NCBI RefSeq assembly: GCF_002847825.1
Contig: NZ_PKIZ01000003.1
Span: 136,923-172,891, forward strand
DNA: 35,969 nt
Source: Kytococcus schroeteri
GTDB taxonomy: Bacteria > Actinomycetota > Actinomycetes > Actinomycetales > Dermatophilaceae
Reading direction: 5' to 3'
In this document: one piece after another, positions 21,020-29,372 of the stretch
Numbering within the stretch: position 1 is the stretch's first letter
Layout: each line of letters begins with the position of its first letter
Made by a program: the position numbers and the translations under genes
Notes under the pieces: generated by a model
Databases searched by the model: none
What the model was told of the DNA's origin: nothing
What the model saw: the letters and a program-made list of their open reading frames with translations, nothing else

Positions 21020-22177
21020 TCAGGCCAGCCGGTCCACCCGGGCCCGCTCGTACTGCCCGATGGCCACCGGCTGCGCCCCCAGCTCCGATGCGGCGCGCAT
21101 CCACCAGTGCGGGTCCGCCAGAGCCGCCCGCGCGAGGAGCACCGCATCGGCCTGCTCCTGCCCGACGATCGTCTCGGCCTGGTGCGGCGAGCTGATCTCA
21201 CCCACTGCCCCCACCGGTACCTCGAACCCGGCCTCCCGCAACGCCTCCCGCACGGCCGTCGCGAAGCGCACCTGGTAGCCCGGCCCGGAGACGATCTTCG
21301 GCGCCGGCAGGTTGCCACCGCTGGAGACGTCCACGAAGTCGACCCCCAGTTCCGCCGCGGCCACCACGAACCGCTGCAGCGAGGCCACGTCGCCCTCGAC
21401 GTCCTCCCAGTCGGTCGCGGAGATGCGCAGCAGCACCGGCATCGATGCGGGGACGCGCCCGCGCACCTCGCGCACCACCTCGAGGCCGAACCGGTGACGG
21501 CCCGCCTCGTCGCCGCCCCAGGCGTCGGTGCGCGTGTTCACCAACGGCGAGATGAACTGGTGCACCAGGTACCCGTGGGCGCCGTGGATCTCGACCGCGT
21601 CGAAGCCGGCCGCCACAGCGCGCTCGGCCGCGTCGCCGAACGCGGTCACGGTGGCGCGGACCTCCGCATCGGTCAGCGCGCGGGGCGCATCGAGGTCGCC
21701 GAAGGCCTCGTCGGTGGGGGCGACCGTCTGCCACCCGGAGGTCTCGATGCTGTGCGCGTAGCCCTGCGCGTCGGCCCCCACCGGCACCGACCCGCTGCGG
21801 CCGTCGGTGCCGAACGGGCGCCAGGTCGAGGCCTTGCGCCCGGCGTGCGCGAGCTGCACCGCGGTGGTCACGCCCGTGCCCAGGCCGTGCACGAAGTCGT
21901 TCACGCGGCGCCAGCCGGCCACCTGCTCGTCGTTCCAGATCCCCGCATCGTGGGGGGAGATCCGGCCCTCGGGGGTGACGGCCGCTGCCTCGGTCACGAT
22001 CATCGAGGCTCCACCGGTGGCGAAGGCACCCAGGTGCACCAGGTGCCAGTCGTTGGGCACGCCGGGCGCGGTCACGGGGTCGCAGGAGTACTGGCACATC
22101 GCGGCCACCCACGCCCGGTGGCGGACCTCCAGGTCGCGCAGCGTCATGGGCTCGAACAGGGCGATGGGGCGGGGCAT
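21020..22177 (-). CDS. NADH:flavin oxidoreductase, Old Yellow Enzyme family (YqjM-like)
   Basis: The 385-aa FMN-dependent TIM-barrel ene-reductase shows LFEPMTLRDLEVRHRAWVAAMCQYSCD (N-terminal strand with the YqjM-type regulatory Cys), AVQLAHAGRKAS, the substrate-binding pair within DAVEIHGAHGYLVHQFISPLVN, and C-terminal phosphate-binding blocks VGEISSPHQAE and ALLARAALADPHW-like. It probably reduces activated C=C bonds of enones or electrophiles; the physiological substrate is unknown. The ATG at 22177 is preceded by GGAGG. It is divergent from the secreted-peptide operon and shares a regulatory region with it. Confidence 0.92.
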   Translation of the reverse strand: MPRPIALFEPMTLRDLEVRHRAWVAAMCQYSCDPVTAPGVPNDWHLVHLGAFATGGASMIVTEAAAVTPEGRISPHDAGIWNDEQVAGWRRVNDFVHGLGTGVTTAVQLAHAGRKASTWRPFGTDGRSGSVPVGADAQGYAHSIETSGWQTVAPTDEAFGDLDAPRALTDAEVRATVTAFGDAAERAVAAGFDAVEIHGAHGYLVHQFISPLVNTRTDAWGGDEAGRHRFGLEVVREVRGRVPASMPVLLRISATDWEDVEGDVASLQRFVVAAAELGVDFVDVSSGGNLPAPKIVSGPGYQVRFATAVREALREAGFEVPVGAVGEISSPHQAETIVGQEQADAVLLARAALADPHWWMRAASELGAQPVAIGQYERARVDRLA

Positions 22178-22280
22178 GGGTCCTCCGATGTGGTGGGGCG
22201 GGCGTCCGGGGCGTGAACGCACCCTTGTGGCCCGCAATTCCTCAGTCCGCGTGAACCTCGTCTGCCCTCGACCAGTTCAG

Positions 22281-22300
22281 TTGGGTAAAGGTTTGCCCAA
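22281..22300. promoter_or_regulatory. 20-bp near-palindrome, putative operator
   Basis: TTGGGTAAAGGTTTGCCCAA has 9-bp arms with a single T-G pair and a 2-nt centre. It lies in the divergent region, about 100 nt from each start. TTGCCC with TATGGA about 15 nt later may be the promoter of the peptide operon. No regulator gene is adjacent. Confidence 0.5.
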
Positions 22301-22381
22301 GATCTCCCCTGGGTATGGACATCGTGTGTGTGTGGAATTCGTGAGTCGGCACATGCCGGCACTTCACACACTGGAGGAATC

Positions 22382-22552
22382 GTGAACAAGAAGTGGACGG
22401 GGTTGATGGTCGCGGCGGCGACGATCTGTGCCACCCCGATGATCGCTCAGGCCGCGGGCACGACGGACGGAAGCGGGTGCAAGATCTACGCAGCCACGCC
22501 GGGGTACGGTGCCACCGGGGCATCCGTGGCCTCGGACCGATTCACGTTCTGA
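22382..22552 (+). CDS. Small secreted peptide precursor
   Basis: The precursor is 56 aa: a Sec signal (VNKKWTGLMVAAATICATPM, ending IAQAA) and a mature peptide of about 31 residues, GTTDGSGCKIYAATPGYGA followed by TGASVASDRFTF. The mature part is Gly/Ala/Thr-rich with one Cys and an aromatic C-terminus. GGAGGA precedes GTG at 22382. It lies 13 nt upstream of an ABC ATPase gene, followed by two membrane-protein genes. The layout resembles bacteriocin or signalling-peptide loci with a dedicated ABC transporter (for example lactococcin 972-type), but the peptide does not match a family I know. Confidence 0.65.
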   Translation: MNKKWTGLMVAAATICATPMIAQAAGTTDGSGCKIYAATPGYGATGASVASDRFTF

Positions 22553-22565
22553 CGAGAGGAACGAC

Positions 22566-23321
22566 GTGCAGCTGCAGGCGGCAGGGCTCACCAAGCGGTA
22601 CGGCACCAGGACCGCGCTCGATGCGGTCGACCTCACCCTCGAGCCCGGCGTGTTCGGTCTGCTGGGGCCGAACGGAGCGGGCAAGAGCACGCTGATGTCG
22701 ATCCTCGCCACGCACGTCGCACCGACCGCCGGTTCGCTGGCCATCGGGGACCATCGCGTCTTCGAGGGCCAGCGGCCCGGCCCGGGTCTGGAGGGGGCCC
22801 GCCGCCTCATCGGCTACCTGCCGCAGAAGTTCACGATCATGGGTTTCTCCAGTGTCCGCCGCAACGTGGAGGTCGCGGCGTGGGCGCAGGGGGTCGATGC
22901 GGCGGAGGTGCCCGCCGCCGCAGACCGCGCCCTGGCGCGGGTGGGCCTGTCGGACCGGGCCACCTCCCGCGCACGCTCCCTGTCCGGCGGCATGCGCCAG
23001 CGCCTCGGCATCGCGTGTGCCTTGGCCCATGACCCGCAGGTGGTGCTCTTGGACGAGCCCACCGCAGCTCTGGACCCGGTCCAGCGCGCTGGGTTGCGCG
23101 ACGACCTGGCTGAGCTGGGACGCGATCGCATCGTGGTCGTGACCACCCACATCGTCGAGGACATCGCGCACATCGCCCAGCGTGCTGTCGTGATGGGCCA
23201 CGGCAGCTTCCGGTTCGACGGCACCGTGGCGGATCTGGCTGATCTCGGCGGGGGCGATGTCGTGTCTCCCCTCGAGGCGGGCTACCGCGCCGTCCTGGCC
23301 GACCCGGTGCCCGCCGCATGA
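22566..23321 (+). CDS. ABC transporter ATP-binding protein (peptide-operon)
   Basis: The 251-aa ATPase has Walker A GPNGAGKST, a Q-loop near GYLPQKF, signature LSGGMRQRLGIA, Walker B VVLLDEPTAALD and the switch His in TTHIVED. It is of the exporter/DRA-like subfamily linked to drug, lantibiotic or membrane-protein permeases. GTG at 22566 is preceded by GAGAGGA. Its stop overlaps the start of the next gene by 4 nt (ATGA), so it is coupled to the 411-aa permease-like protein. It probably powers export of, or self-protection against, the small peptide encoded just upstream. Confidence 0.9.
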   Translation: MQLQAAGLTKRYGTRTALDAVDLTLEPGVFGLLGPNGAGKSTLMSILATHVAPTAGSLAIGDHRVFEGQRPGPGLEGARRLIGYLPQKFTIMGFSSVRRNVEVAAWAQGVDAAEVPAAADRALARVGLSDRATSRARSLSGGMRQRLGIACALAHDPQVVLLDEPTAALDPVQRAGLRDDLAELGRDRIVVVTTHIVEDIAHIAQRAVVMGHGSFRFDGTVADLADLGGGDVVSPLEAGYRAVLADPVPAA

Positions 23322-24553
23322 GGCGCCTGTCCGCCGCCCACCACCCGCTGTCGCTCGCGGTGCTGGCGTTGCTCGTGGCGCTCTCCTTCGCCGTGGAGGC
23401 ACCCCGTGACTGGCCCCCGGCTGACTGGGGGCGCCTTCCCTTGACCGTCCGGGACTACTCGGTCTGGGCGGCGGTGCTCGGTGCGGTGTGGGGGGCGGTG
23501 ACGGGTTTGCGGCACGGTCCCGGCAGCGTCGCCCCCGGGCGGTCGACCGGCCGCAGCATCCCCAGTCTCTTGGCCGGTGAGGTGGGTTCGCTGGTCGTCG
23601 CGTTGTGGGCGGGGGGCGTGATTGGACTGGTGCCGTTGACCATCACCCTCGCCCGGGGAGCGCCCGGATCGCTCGGCTTCGGGGACGCTCTGGCGACCGT
23701 CGCCGGCATCGCACTGCTGGCCCTGTGGCCGATCCTCGGGATGGCCCTCGGCACCCTGCTGGGCCGATGGGGTGTGCTCCTGGCCCCGCTCGTGACCCTC
23801 GCCCTGCTCTTCCTGCCGGCGCAGGTGCGAGGCACCCCCTTGGCCAGCATCACGCCGTGGTGGGGCAATGGTTTCCCCGCGCCCGGGTGGGAGATGGCCT
23901 GGCCTGCGACGCTCTCGAGACTGGCTGTGCTGGCGCTGGTGGCCGGGGCGCTGCTGCTGCTGGCCGCTTGGCGTTTGGCCACCCCACGAGGAGCCCGTCA
24001 ACTGCCGGCCAGTGCCCTGGCGGCGGGGGCGGGTGCGGTCGCACTGGCGGCCGTCTCGGTGGGGCTTCGACCCGACATCGTCACCGCCAGCGGTGAGGCG
24101 GTGTGCCTCGAGCGGCAGCACGTCACCCTCTGCTCGGCCCCCGAGGAGCAGCAGCTCGTGGCCGCGGCGAGCGGCAGCATCGACGCGATGGTGGGCGCGA
24201 CCGGAGCGGGTCCGATGACGCTGGCCACCGAGGCGGCGGCATCCCACCAACCCACCGACCTCCCCTTGCGGGGCCTCGGGCAACGGGACCGGTCCTCCGC
24301 GGTGGGCACGGTGACGCGCGGCGTGGCATCACAGCTTGCGGGCAGCAGCTCCTGCGGGCCGGGGGTCGCCCAGGGGAACATGGAGGCCTCGACGGACCTG
24401 GCCGAGGAGATCCGCCGTCGCGCTGCCTCCCCCGGGCCGGCGGAGAAGGGGACAGGTGCGTCCGCCCTGTCGGTCGAGGAGTTCCGCGCTTGGTACGCCG
24501 AGCACCGGAGCGAGATCAAGTCCTGCCGCCTGGGCCCCGAGGCCCTCCGGTGA
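23318..24553 (+). CDS. ABC permease-like membrane protein with Cys-containing outer domain
   Basis: The protein (411 aa) has six or seven hydrophobic helices in residues 1-250 (for example LSLAVLALLVALSFAVEA, LLAGEVGSLVVALWAGGVIG and ALATVAGIALLALWPILGMAL). A C-terminal soluble domain of about 160 residues is predicted to lie outside the membrane. That domain has four cysteines (AVCLERQHVTLCSAPEE, SSSCGPG, IKSCRLG). The first pair resembles the VCL-type extracellular segment of actinobacterial permeases next to small ABC ATPases. The ATG overlaps the ATPase stop and the stop overlaps the next GTG. Its role with the peptide is inferred. Confidence 0.7.
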   Translation: MRRLSAAHHPLSLAVLALLVALSFAVEAPRDWPPADWGRLPLTVRDYSVWAAVLGAVWGAVTGLRHGPGSVAPGRSTGRSIPSLLAGEVGSLVVALWAGGVIGLVPLTITLARGAPGSLGFGDALATVAGIALLALWPILGMALGTLLGRWGVLLAPLVTLALLFLPAQVRGTPLASITPWWGNGFPAPGWEMAWPATLSRLAVLALVAGALLLLAAWRLATPRGARQLPASALAAGAGAVALAAVSVGLRPDIVTASGEAVCLERQHVTLCSAPEEQQLVAAASGSIDAMVGATGAGPMTLATEAAASHQPTDLPLRGLGQRDRSSAVGTVTRGVASQLAGSSSCGPGVAQGNMEASTDLAEEIRRRAASPGPAEKGTGASALSVEEFRAWYAEHRSEIKSCRLGPEALR

Positions 24554-25221
24554 GCCCCTGGCGAATGTGGCTGTCGGGCCGTTCGGCGGGTGCCGCGGGC
24601 GCGGCGGTCGCGCTGGCACTGGTGGCGATGTCCATCAGCTGGGGACAGGCCGTCCACGTGGACCTCGTCCACCCACGCATGGTGCGCTTCTGGGAGGTGC
24701 TCGCAGTGCTCACCGCAGTGGCCACGGCCGCGGCGTGGGCTCCGGCCCACCGGCTGTGGGAGGTCACCGGGCACCCACGGCTGAGGGGGTGGGCCCTCGT
24801 TCCGTGCCTGGTTGTGGCCCTGGTGGCCGTGGCCGTCCCCCGGCTCGCGAAGGTGCTCGCAGGGTGGTGGCCGGAGTCCGTGCGAGATGCCGTCAGCCAG
24901 GCCCCTGGCCAAGCGGTCCACCTCATCGTCTACCCGGGTGTCGTCGAGCAGTCCGTGGGCGCTGGGCTCACGGCGGCCGGGATCGCGCTGGCCTGCATCG
25001 GTCTGCTGGGGCGCTGGGTGGGCTCCGTCCTCGCGGTGGCCCTCGCCGCCGCGCTGGTGGTGTGCCAGGCACTGGTGGGGGACGTGGGACTGCCGTGGGC
25101 GGTCGATGCCAGCACGCCGCACCCCGCATCGATGCCCGCGGCCTGGGGTGTGTGGGCGGCGGGTACGGCGGTGTGGGTCTGGCGCACCACGCGGCCCACC
25201 CTCGTCGGGTTGGACGCCTGA
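24550..25221 (+). CDS. Six-helix membrane protein, last gene of the peptide operon
   Basis: The protein (223 aa) is almost entirely hydrophobic with about six helices (GAAGAAVALALVAMSISWG, WEVLAVLTAVATAAAWA, GWALVPCLVVALVAVAV, VGAGLTAAGIALACIGLLG, LAVALAAALVVCQALVG, AAWGVWAAGTAVWVW) and short loops. The GTG start is in a GTGA overlap with the preceding stop. It is probably the second membrane subunit of the ABC system. No conserved soluble motif is visible and the family is not recognised. Confidence 0.65.
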   Translation: MSPWRMWLSGRSAGAAGAAVALALVAMSISWGQAVHVDLVHPRMVRFWEVLAVLTAVATAAAWAPAHRLWEVTGHPRLRGWALVPCLVVALVAVAVPRLAKVLAGWWPESVRDAVSQAPGQAVHLIVYPGVVEQSVGAGLTAAGIALACIGLLGRWVGSVLAVALAAALVVCQALVGDVGLPWAVDASTPHPASMPAAWGVWAAGTAVWVWRTTRPTLVGLDA

Positions 25222-25263
25222 ACCACCACCCCCGGGCGCCGGGAACTGGCCAAGAGGGCCCCC

Positions 25264-25286
25264 GACGGCGCAGACTGTGCGCCGTC
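25264..25286 (+). terminator. Terminator after the peptide-ABC operon
   Basis: GACGGCGCA (25264-25272) pairs with TGCGCCGTC (25278-25286) around a 5-nt loop. It lies 42 nt after the last operon stop and 42 nt before the next GTG. Confidence 0.65.
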
Positions 25287-25327
25287 CGAGGGTGGCAAGG
25301 GTGCCGCCCCGCGATCTGGGAGTCACC

Positions 25328-26866
25328 GTGAACCGTTCCACCCGCCGCGCCGCAGCCCTCGCCGGGGCTGCACTGCTCGTCCTCACTGCCTGCAGCGCCG
25401 GGAGCTCCACCGACCCCGACGGCTCCGGCACCTCCGGCTCCGAGGGGGCCAGCGGGCCCTCCGACGAGACCGTCACCCTCGGCCTGGTGGCCGAGCCCGC
25501 CACGTTGGACTTCCGCACCGGTGACGGTGCCGCGATCCCGCAGCTGCTGCTCGGCAACGTCTACGAGACCCTCGTGACCGTCGACCCCGAGTCCGGCGAG
25601 ATCGTCGATGCGCTCGCGGAGTCGCACGAGGTGTCCGACGACCGCCTCACCTACACCTTCACCCTGCCGACCGACCGCACCTTCTCCGACGGCAGCGAGC
25701 TCACCGCGCAGGACGTGGTCTCCAGCATCGAGGCCGTGCAGGGCACGGCCTGGACCAGCTCGCTGAAGTCCCAGATGGACGTCGTCGAGTCCGCCGAGGC
25801 CACCGACGACCACACCGTCGAGGTCACCCTGTCCGAGCCCAGCAACAGCTGGCTGTACGCCATGACCACCCGCGTCGGCGCCGTCTTCCCCAGCGAGACC
25901 GATGCGGAGCTGGCCACCAATCCGGTCGGCTCCGGCCCGTACGACGTCACCGACTGGAAGCGCGGTGACCGCATCACCCTGGAGCGCCGCGAGGACTTCA
26001 CGGGCGAGAAGCCGTACTTCGCCACGGCCGTCTTCCGGTACTTTAAGGACGGCACTGCGCTGAACAACGCGATGCTCACCGGCGACATCGACATCGAGAC
26101 CACCGTGCAGGCTCCGGAGTCCCTCAGCCAGTTCGAGGGCAAGGACGACCTGCAGGTCATCGAGGGCACCACCAACGGCGAGGTCGTGCTCAGCTTCAAC
26201 CACGGCAACGCCACCATGCAGTCCGAGCCGCTGCGCCAGGCGATCCGTCATGCCATCGACCACCAGGCGCTGCTGGACACCTGCTGGGCGGGCAAGGGCG
26301 AGCTGATCGGCTCCATGGTGCCGCCCACCGACCCCTGGTACACCGACCGCACCGGCGACTTCCCCCACGACCTGGAGAAGGCCAAGGACCTGGTGGAGGA
26401 GGCCGGCGTCGACCGCCCCCTGCGCCTGCGCGTGCCAACCCTGCCGTACGCCACCGAGTGCGGGCAGGTGGTGAAGTCGCAGCTGGAGGAGGCCGGTCTG
26501 CGGGTGCAGCTCGACCAGCTCGAGTTCCCCGCATCGTGGCTGGAGCAGGTGTACTCGAGCGCCGACTACGACCTGTCCATCGTCGCCCACGTGGAGCCGC
26601 GCGACCTCGGCAACGTGTTCGGCAACCCCGAGTACTACCTGCGCTACGAGAACCCCGAGCTGACCAAGGCCCTGCAGGCCGCGGACGCCGGCACGCAGGA
26701 GGAGCAGACCGAGCAGATGAGGAAGGCGGCCGAGATCATCAGCACCGACGCGGCGGCGGACTTCCTCTTCCTCCTGCCGAACCTGGTGGTGGCCGACGCC
26801 GACATCCAGGGCATCCCCACCAACGCCGTCACCGAGGGGTTCGACCTCACCGCCCTGCGCCGATGA
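25328..26866 (+). CDS. Peptide/nickel-type ABC transporter substrate-binding lipoprotein
   Basis: The 512-aa SBP_bac_5-family binding protein has a signal peptide and lipobox VLTACSAG (lipidated Cys at about 21) and a Ser/Gly-rich linker. The fold shows LGLVAEPATLDFRTGDG, NVYETLVTVDPESGEIVDALAESHEVSDD, the YTFTLPTDRTFSDGSELTAQDVVSS block, NPVGSGPYDVTDW and RQAIRHAIDHQALLD. It would capture oligopeptides or similar solutes outside the cell for the permeases at 28425 and 31699. GGGAG precedes GTG at 25328. The partner permease genes are not adjacent here, because a symporter gene intervenes. Confidence 0.92.
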   Translation: MNRSTRRAAALAGAALLVLTACSAGSSTDPDGSGTSGSEGASGPSDETVTLGLVAEPATLDFRTGDGAAIPQLLLGNVYETLVTVDPESGEIVDALAESHEVSDDRLTYTFTLPTDRTFSDGSELTAQDVVSSIEAVQGTAWTSSLKSQMDVVESAEATDDHTVEVTLSEPSNSWLYAMTTRVGAVFPSETDAELATNPVGSGPYDVTDWKRGDRITLERREDFTGEKPYFATAVFRYFKDGTALNNAMLTGDIDIETTVQAPESLSQFEGKDDLQVIEGTTNGEVVLSFNHGNATMQSEPLRQAIRHAIDHQALLDTCWAGKGELIGSMVPPTDPWYTDRTGDFPHDLEKAKDLVEEAGVDRPLRLRVPTLPYATECGQVVKSQLEEAGLRVQLDQLEFPASWLEQVYSSADYDLSIVAHVEPRDLGNVFGNPEYYLRYENPELTKALQAADAGTQEEQTEQMRKAAEIISTDAAADFLFLLPNLVVADADIQGIPTNAVTEGFDLTALRR

Positions 26867-26941
26867 GGTGAGCGTCCTCCGGCGCGCGTCACCCCATCAG
26901 GAACTGCGGTTCCGGCCCGCGGCCCACGTACGCTGCCCCCC

Positions 26942-28399
26942 ATGGATGCTCTCGCCACCAAGATCTCCGACATCAACGGGTACTACTGGTACCTGGTGAT
27001 CGTGCTCCTGGTCATCGCCGGTGTCTGGTTCACCCTCCGCACCGGCGTCGTGCAGCTGCGCCTGCTGCCGGAGATGGTGCGCAACATCCTGGAGAAGCCC
27101 GGCTCGGACTCCGATGACGGCATCTCCGCCTTCCGCGCCTTCACCGTCTCCGCGGCCTCCCGCGTGGGCACCGGCAACGTGGCCGGGGTGGCCGTCGCCA
27201 TCGCCGTCGGTGGCCCCGGGGCGGTGTTCTGGATGTGGGTGCTGGCCATCATCGGCGGCGCGACGGCCTTCGTCGAGTCCACCATGGCCCAGCTGTACAA
27301 GGTCAAGGGCGGGGACGGGTACGTCGGTGGGCCGGCGTACTACATCCGCGACGGGCTGGGCTGGAAGCCGGTGGCCGTGCTCTTTGCCGTGATCATCACG
27401 TTCACCTACGGCTTCGTCTTCAACGCCGTGCAGTCCAACTCGATCAGCTACTCGCTGCAGGACACGCTCTCCGGGGTGGAGAACATCGCGCTGATCACCG
27501 GCCTGGTGCTGGCGGGGCTGACCGGCGTGGTCATCTTCGGTGGCGTGAAGCGGGTCTCGGCGGTGACCGAGGTCATCGTCCCGGTGATGGCCACGCTGTA
27601 CATCCTGGTGGCCCTGGTGGTCGTGGCGCTGAACATCACCGAGGTCCCGGCCATGTTCGCCCACATCGTGGGGCACGCGCTGGGCTTCAAGGAGGTCGCG
27701 GGGGCCGGCATCGGCGCGGCGCTGATGCAGGGCATGCGCCGCGGCCTGTTCTCCAACGAGGCCGGTATGGGTTCGGTGCCCAACGCGGCGGCGACGGCCT
27801 CGGTGAGCCACCCGGCCAAGCAGGGTCTGGTGCAGGCCCTGGGCGTCTACTTCGACACCATCATCGTCTGCTCGGCCACGGCTTTCGTGATCCTGCTGTC
27901 CAACCCCCAGTTCGGCGTCGACGACCCGCAGGGAATCGGCCTCACCCAGAGCGCCCTGCAGGAGCAGGTGGGCAGCTGGGCCGGGCCGTTCCTGTCGGTG
28001 GTCATCTTTTTCCTGGCGTGGTCCTCCATCCTGGGCAACAGCTACTACGGGGAGGCCAACATCCGGTTCCTGGCCGGCAAGCGCAACGCCCAGCTGGCCA
28101 TCATCGTCTTCCGCGTGCTGGTGGTGCTGTGCGTGGTCGGCGGCGCGCTCGGCTCGGTGGCGCTGGTGTGGAACCTGGCCGACCTGGTGATGGGCTTCAT
28201 GGCCACCATCAACCTCATCGCCATCCTGCCGCTGGGCGGTCTGGCCATCGCGATGCTCAAGAACTACGACGATCAGCGCAAGCGGGGCGAGGAGCCCGTG
28301 TTCCGCCGCTCCGAGCTGCCGCAGGCCCGGAACGTCTCGCTGTGGGGTGACGGCATGGGCATGCCCGAGGTCCGCGCCGCCGCGGGGGAGAAGCGGTGA
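26942..28399 (+). CDS. Alanine/glycine:cation symporter (AGCS family)
   Basis: The 485-aa secondary transporter of about 11 helices imports small amino acids with Na+ or H+. Family blocks are FTVSAASRVGTGNVAGVAVAIAVGGPGAVFWMW (the N-terminal AGCS signature), YVGGPAYYIRDGLGWK, GFVFNAVQSNSIS and MRRGLFSNEAGMGSVPNAAATASV. TACGCT (26929-26934) lies 7 nt before the ATG with no Shine-Dalgarno, suggesting its own leaderless promoter. It sits between the peptide-binding lipoprotein and its permease, where it is not expected. Confidence 0.93.
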   Translation: MDALATKISDINGYYWYLVIVLLVIAGVWFTLRTGVVQLRLLPEMVRNILEKPGSDSDDGISAFRAFTVSAASRVGTGNVAGVAVAIAVGGPGAVFWMWVLAIIGGATAFVESTMAQLYKVKGGDGYVGGPAYYIRDGLGWKPVAVLFAVIITFTYGFVFNAVQSNSISYSLQDTLSGVENIALITGLVLAGLTGVVIFGGVKRVSAVTEVIVPVMATLYILVALVVVALNITEVPAMFAHIVGHALGFKEVAGAGIGAALMQGMRRGLFSNEAGMGSVPNAAATASVSHPAKQGLVQALGVYFDTIIVCSATAFVILLSNPQFGVDDPQGIGLTQSALQEQVGSWAGPFLSVVIFFLAWSSILGNSYYGEANIRFLAGKRNAQLAIIVFRVLVVLCVVGGALGSVALVWNLADLVMGFMATINLIAILPLGGLAIAMLKNYDDQRKRGEEPVFRRSELPQARNVSLWGDGMGMPEVRAAAGEKR

Positions 28400-28424
28400 G
28401 CGGCATGGATCTCGGGCGGGTCTG

Positions 28425-29372
28425 ATGCTGCTGCGCCTGGCCTCCCGCTTCGCCGTCCTGCTGGTCAGCCTGGCGGTGGCGAGCCTCATCGTGTTCGCGG
28501 TGATGGCGGTGCTGCCCGGTGACCCGGCGCGGGTGGCCCTGGGGCTGAACGCCTCTGAGGAGTCCGTGGCGCAGATGCGGGAGGAGTTCGGGCTCGACCG
28601 CTCTTGGCCGGTGCGTTACACCGAGTGGGTGACCGGCCTGCTGACCCTGGACCTGGGGCAGTCCTACGTCTCCCGGGCGGAGATCGCCCCGCAGCTGGTG
28701 GACCGTTTCGCCGTCACCCTGTGGCTGGTGGGCACGGCGATGGCGCTCGCGGTGCTGGTCGCCGTGCCGCTGGGAGCCGTGATGGCCCTGCGGCACCGGT
28801 CCGGCGTGGGTGTGGTGCTCTCCGCGGCCAGCCAGGTGGGCATGGCGGTGCCGGCCTTCCTGGCGGGCATCCTGCTCATTGCCCTGTTCGCGGTGCGGTT
28901 GGGGTGGCTGCCCTCCGGCGGGTGGACTCCCCCCATCGAGGGGGTGGGGGAGTTCCTGCGCAACCTGGTGCTGCCCGCGGTCTCGCTGGCGCTGGTGCAG
29001 GCGGCGATCCTGGCCCGCTACGTGCGCAACGCCGTGTTGGAGGTGATGGACACCGACTTCATCCGCACCGCGCGGGCCAAGGGGCTCACCCGGGGTCGGG
29101 CGCTGGCGCGCCACGGGTGGCGGAACGCCGCGGTGCCGGTGGTGACCGTGCTGGGCTTGTCGCTGACCTCGATGCTGGTGGGGGCCGTGGTCATCGAGCG
29201 CGTCTTCGTGATCCCCGGGGTGGGCTCGATGCTGGTGGACGCCGTCGCGCAGCGCGACCTGATCCTGGTGCAGGACGTGGTCATGGTGCTGGTGGCCATG
29301 GTGCTGGTGGTCAACTTCCTGGTGGACGTGCTGTACGTGGTGATCGACCCCCGCATCGGAGGCCGTTCATGA
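28425..29372 (+). CDS. Peptide ABC transporter permease (DppB/OppB type)
   Basis: The 315-aa permease has six helices. The N-terminus is LLRLASRFAVLLVSLAVASLIVFAVMAVLPGDPAR. The ATPase-coupling EAA loop reads DFIRTARAKGLTRGRALARHGWRNAAVPV, and the end is VVIDPRIGGRS. The start lies in a TGATG overlap with a possible 6-codon leader peptide (MDLGRV, 28405-28425). Its stop lies in an ATGA overlap with an ATG that opens only a 10-codon frame. This is the junction where the second permease gene would be expected, and that gene is instead found 2.3 kb further on. Confidence 0.92.
   Translation: MLLRLASRFAVLLVSLAVASLIVFAVMAVLPGDPARVALGLNASEESVAQMREEFGLDRSWPVRYTEWVTGLLTLDLGQSYVSRAEIAPQLVDRFAVTLWLVGTAMALAVLVAVPLGAVMALRHRSGVGVVLSAASQVGMAVPAFLAGILLIALFAVRLGWLPSGGWTPPIEGVGEFLRNLVLPAVSLALVQAAILARYVRNAVLEVMDTDFIRTARAKGLTRGRALARHGWRNAAVPVVTVLGLSLTSMLVGAVVIERVFVIPGVGSMLVDAVAQRDLILVQDVVMVLVAMVLVVNFLVDVLYVVIDPRIGGRS

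Noticed and set aside
22382..22552. Lactococcin 972-family bacteriocin
   Set aside because: The secretion signal and ABC neighbours fit, but the mature peptide is too short and lacks the Gly-Gly-x-Trp-x-Tyr-Gly type motif of that family.
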